DNA of 64,000 nucleotides from Marinihelvus sp036351115 (GTDB taxonomy: Bacteria; Pseudomonadota; Gammaproteobacteria; Xanthomonadales; SZUA-36). Each line of letters opens with the position of its first letter. Position 1 is the first letter of the stretch. The stretch spans positions 1 through 64,000 of the forward strand of contig JAZBOL010000032.1 in assembly GCA_036351115.1 (NCBI GenBank). Direction: 5' to 3'. A program made the position numbers and the translations under genes. This document shows, piece after piece, positions 63,874 through 64,000 of this stretch. A model generated the notes under the pieces. The model ran no database searches. It saw only the letters and a list, made by a program, of their open reading frames with translations, and was not told the DNA's origin.

Positions 63874-64000
63874 ACACAGCCAGGAAAACGACCGTGACAT
63901 CCCTGAGAATCATCGGCAAAGTCGGGATACTGGCATGCCTGGTATTGATCTGCCTGGCGCTGACCGGCTGCAGCGGGAATATCGGTGTGGGCATGAGCGT
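63870..64000 (+). CDS. Lipoprotein, N-terminus only (partial)
   Basis: The frame begins ATGAACACAGCC, overlapping the VOC gene stop in ATGA, and runs off the window after 43 codons. It shows a basic n-region, a hydrophobic stretch (LACLVLICLALTGCSG) with lipobox LTGC, and GNIGVGMS. Exported and lipid-anchored; family cannot be told from this fragment. Confidence 0.7.
   Translation, partial: MNTARKTTVTSLRIIGKVGILACLVLICLALTGCSGNIGVGMS

Noticed and set aside
1..64000. tRNA, rRNA, CRISPR, insertion sequences or prophage
   Set aside because: No cloverleaf-type sequences, repeat-spacer arrays, transposase genes or phage structural genes were seen on either strand.

Overview
The window is GC-rich DNA from a Gram-negative, aerobic or microaerobic bacterium. 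The best guess is a gammaproteobacterium, based on a type IV minor pilin end, an RND pump, a Mla/MCE lipid transport set, EttA, a complete cbb3 oxidase cluster and the DUF3025 and DUF2189 families. Nearly the whole window is coding. Many operons are joined by 1-4 bp ATGA/GTGA/TGATG overlaps. I see no tRNA, rRNA, insertion sequence, prophage or CRISPR array.

Layout. 1-171: end of a PilE-like pilin. 215-1072: MOSC protein. 1199-6457: tightly coupled operon for a DevB/DevC/DevA-type exporter whose ATPase carries a C-terminal GAF domain, followed by a cyclic-nucleotide-binding patatin phospholipase. 6454-10390: JmjC-like cupin, SnoaL-like secreted protein, TSUP permease, a small secreted protein and a B12-binding-like protein. 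10822-13706: lipoprotein with MORN-like repeats plus a secreted partner. 13764-22246 (minus): seven genes encoding two TolR/MotB-like von Willebrand A proteins, a TolQ/MotA-like channel, two FHA proteins, a membrane pseudokinase-FGE fusion and a low-complexity secreted protein. A divergent TPR-CHAT protein lies at 22432-25500. 25627-34631: housekeeping and metabolic genes (M48 protease, thioesterase, homocysteine methyltransferase, ettA, cardiolipin synthase, ChaC-like cyclotransferase, hydroxyacid dehydrogenase, ribokinase, DUF2189). 34919-43501: ccoNOQP, an unknown gene, ccoG, a short fixH, ccoI, ccoS and a SafE-like gene, behind an FNR/ANR-type box. 43593-50440: MscS channel, penicillin-acylase-family hydrolase, GNAT-like protein, DUF3025. 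50499-64000: Mla/MCE transporter with auxiliary lipoprotein, RND efflux pair, MFS, a seven-repeat adhesin-like protein, upp, LysE exporter, VOC lipoprotein and a partial lipoprotein.

The strongest candidate for an undescribed system is 13764-25500. A proton-channel stator (TolQ-like plus two paralogous TolR-like subunits that carry VWA domains instead of OmpA domains) is encoded with FHA readers and several enzyme folds whose catalytic residues are replaced: kinase, trypsin, CHAT and FGE. It looks like an ion-driven envelope machine with a phospho-signalling scaffold. It resembles Zorya ZorAB in logic but has none of the Zorya nucleases or helicases.

A second, window-wide pattern concerns translation starts. 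About a dozen monocistronic or operon-first genes have a -10-like hexamer (TANNNT) only 6-8 nt before the ATG, so their mRNAs should be leaderless. In two cases (mlaE-like and lysE-like) the leaderless ATG opens a mini-ORF of 11 or 22 codons that ends in an ATGA overlap with the real gene.
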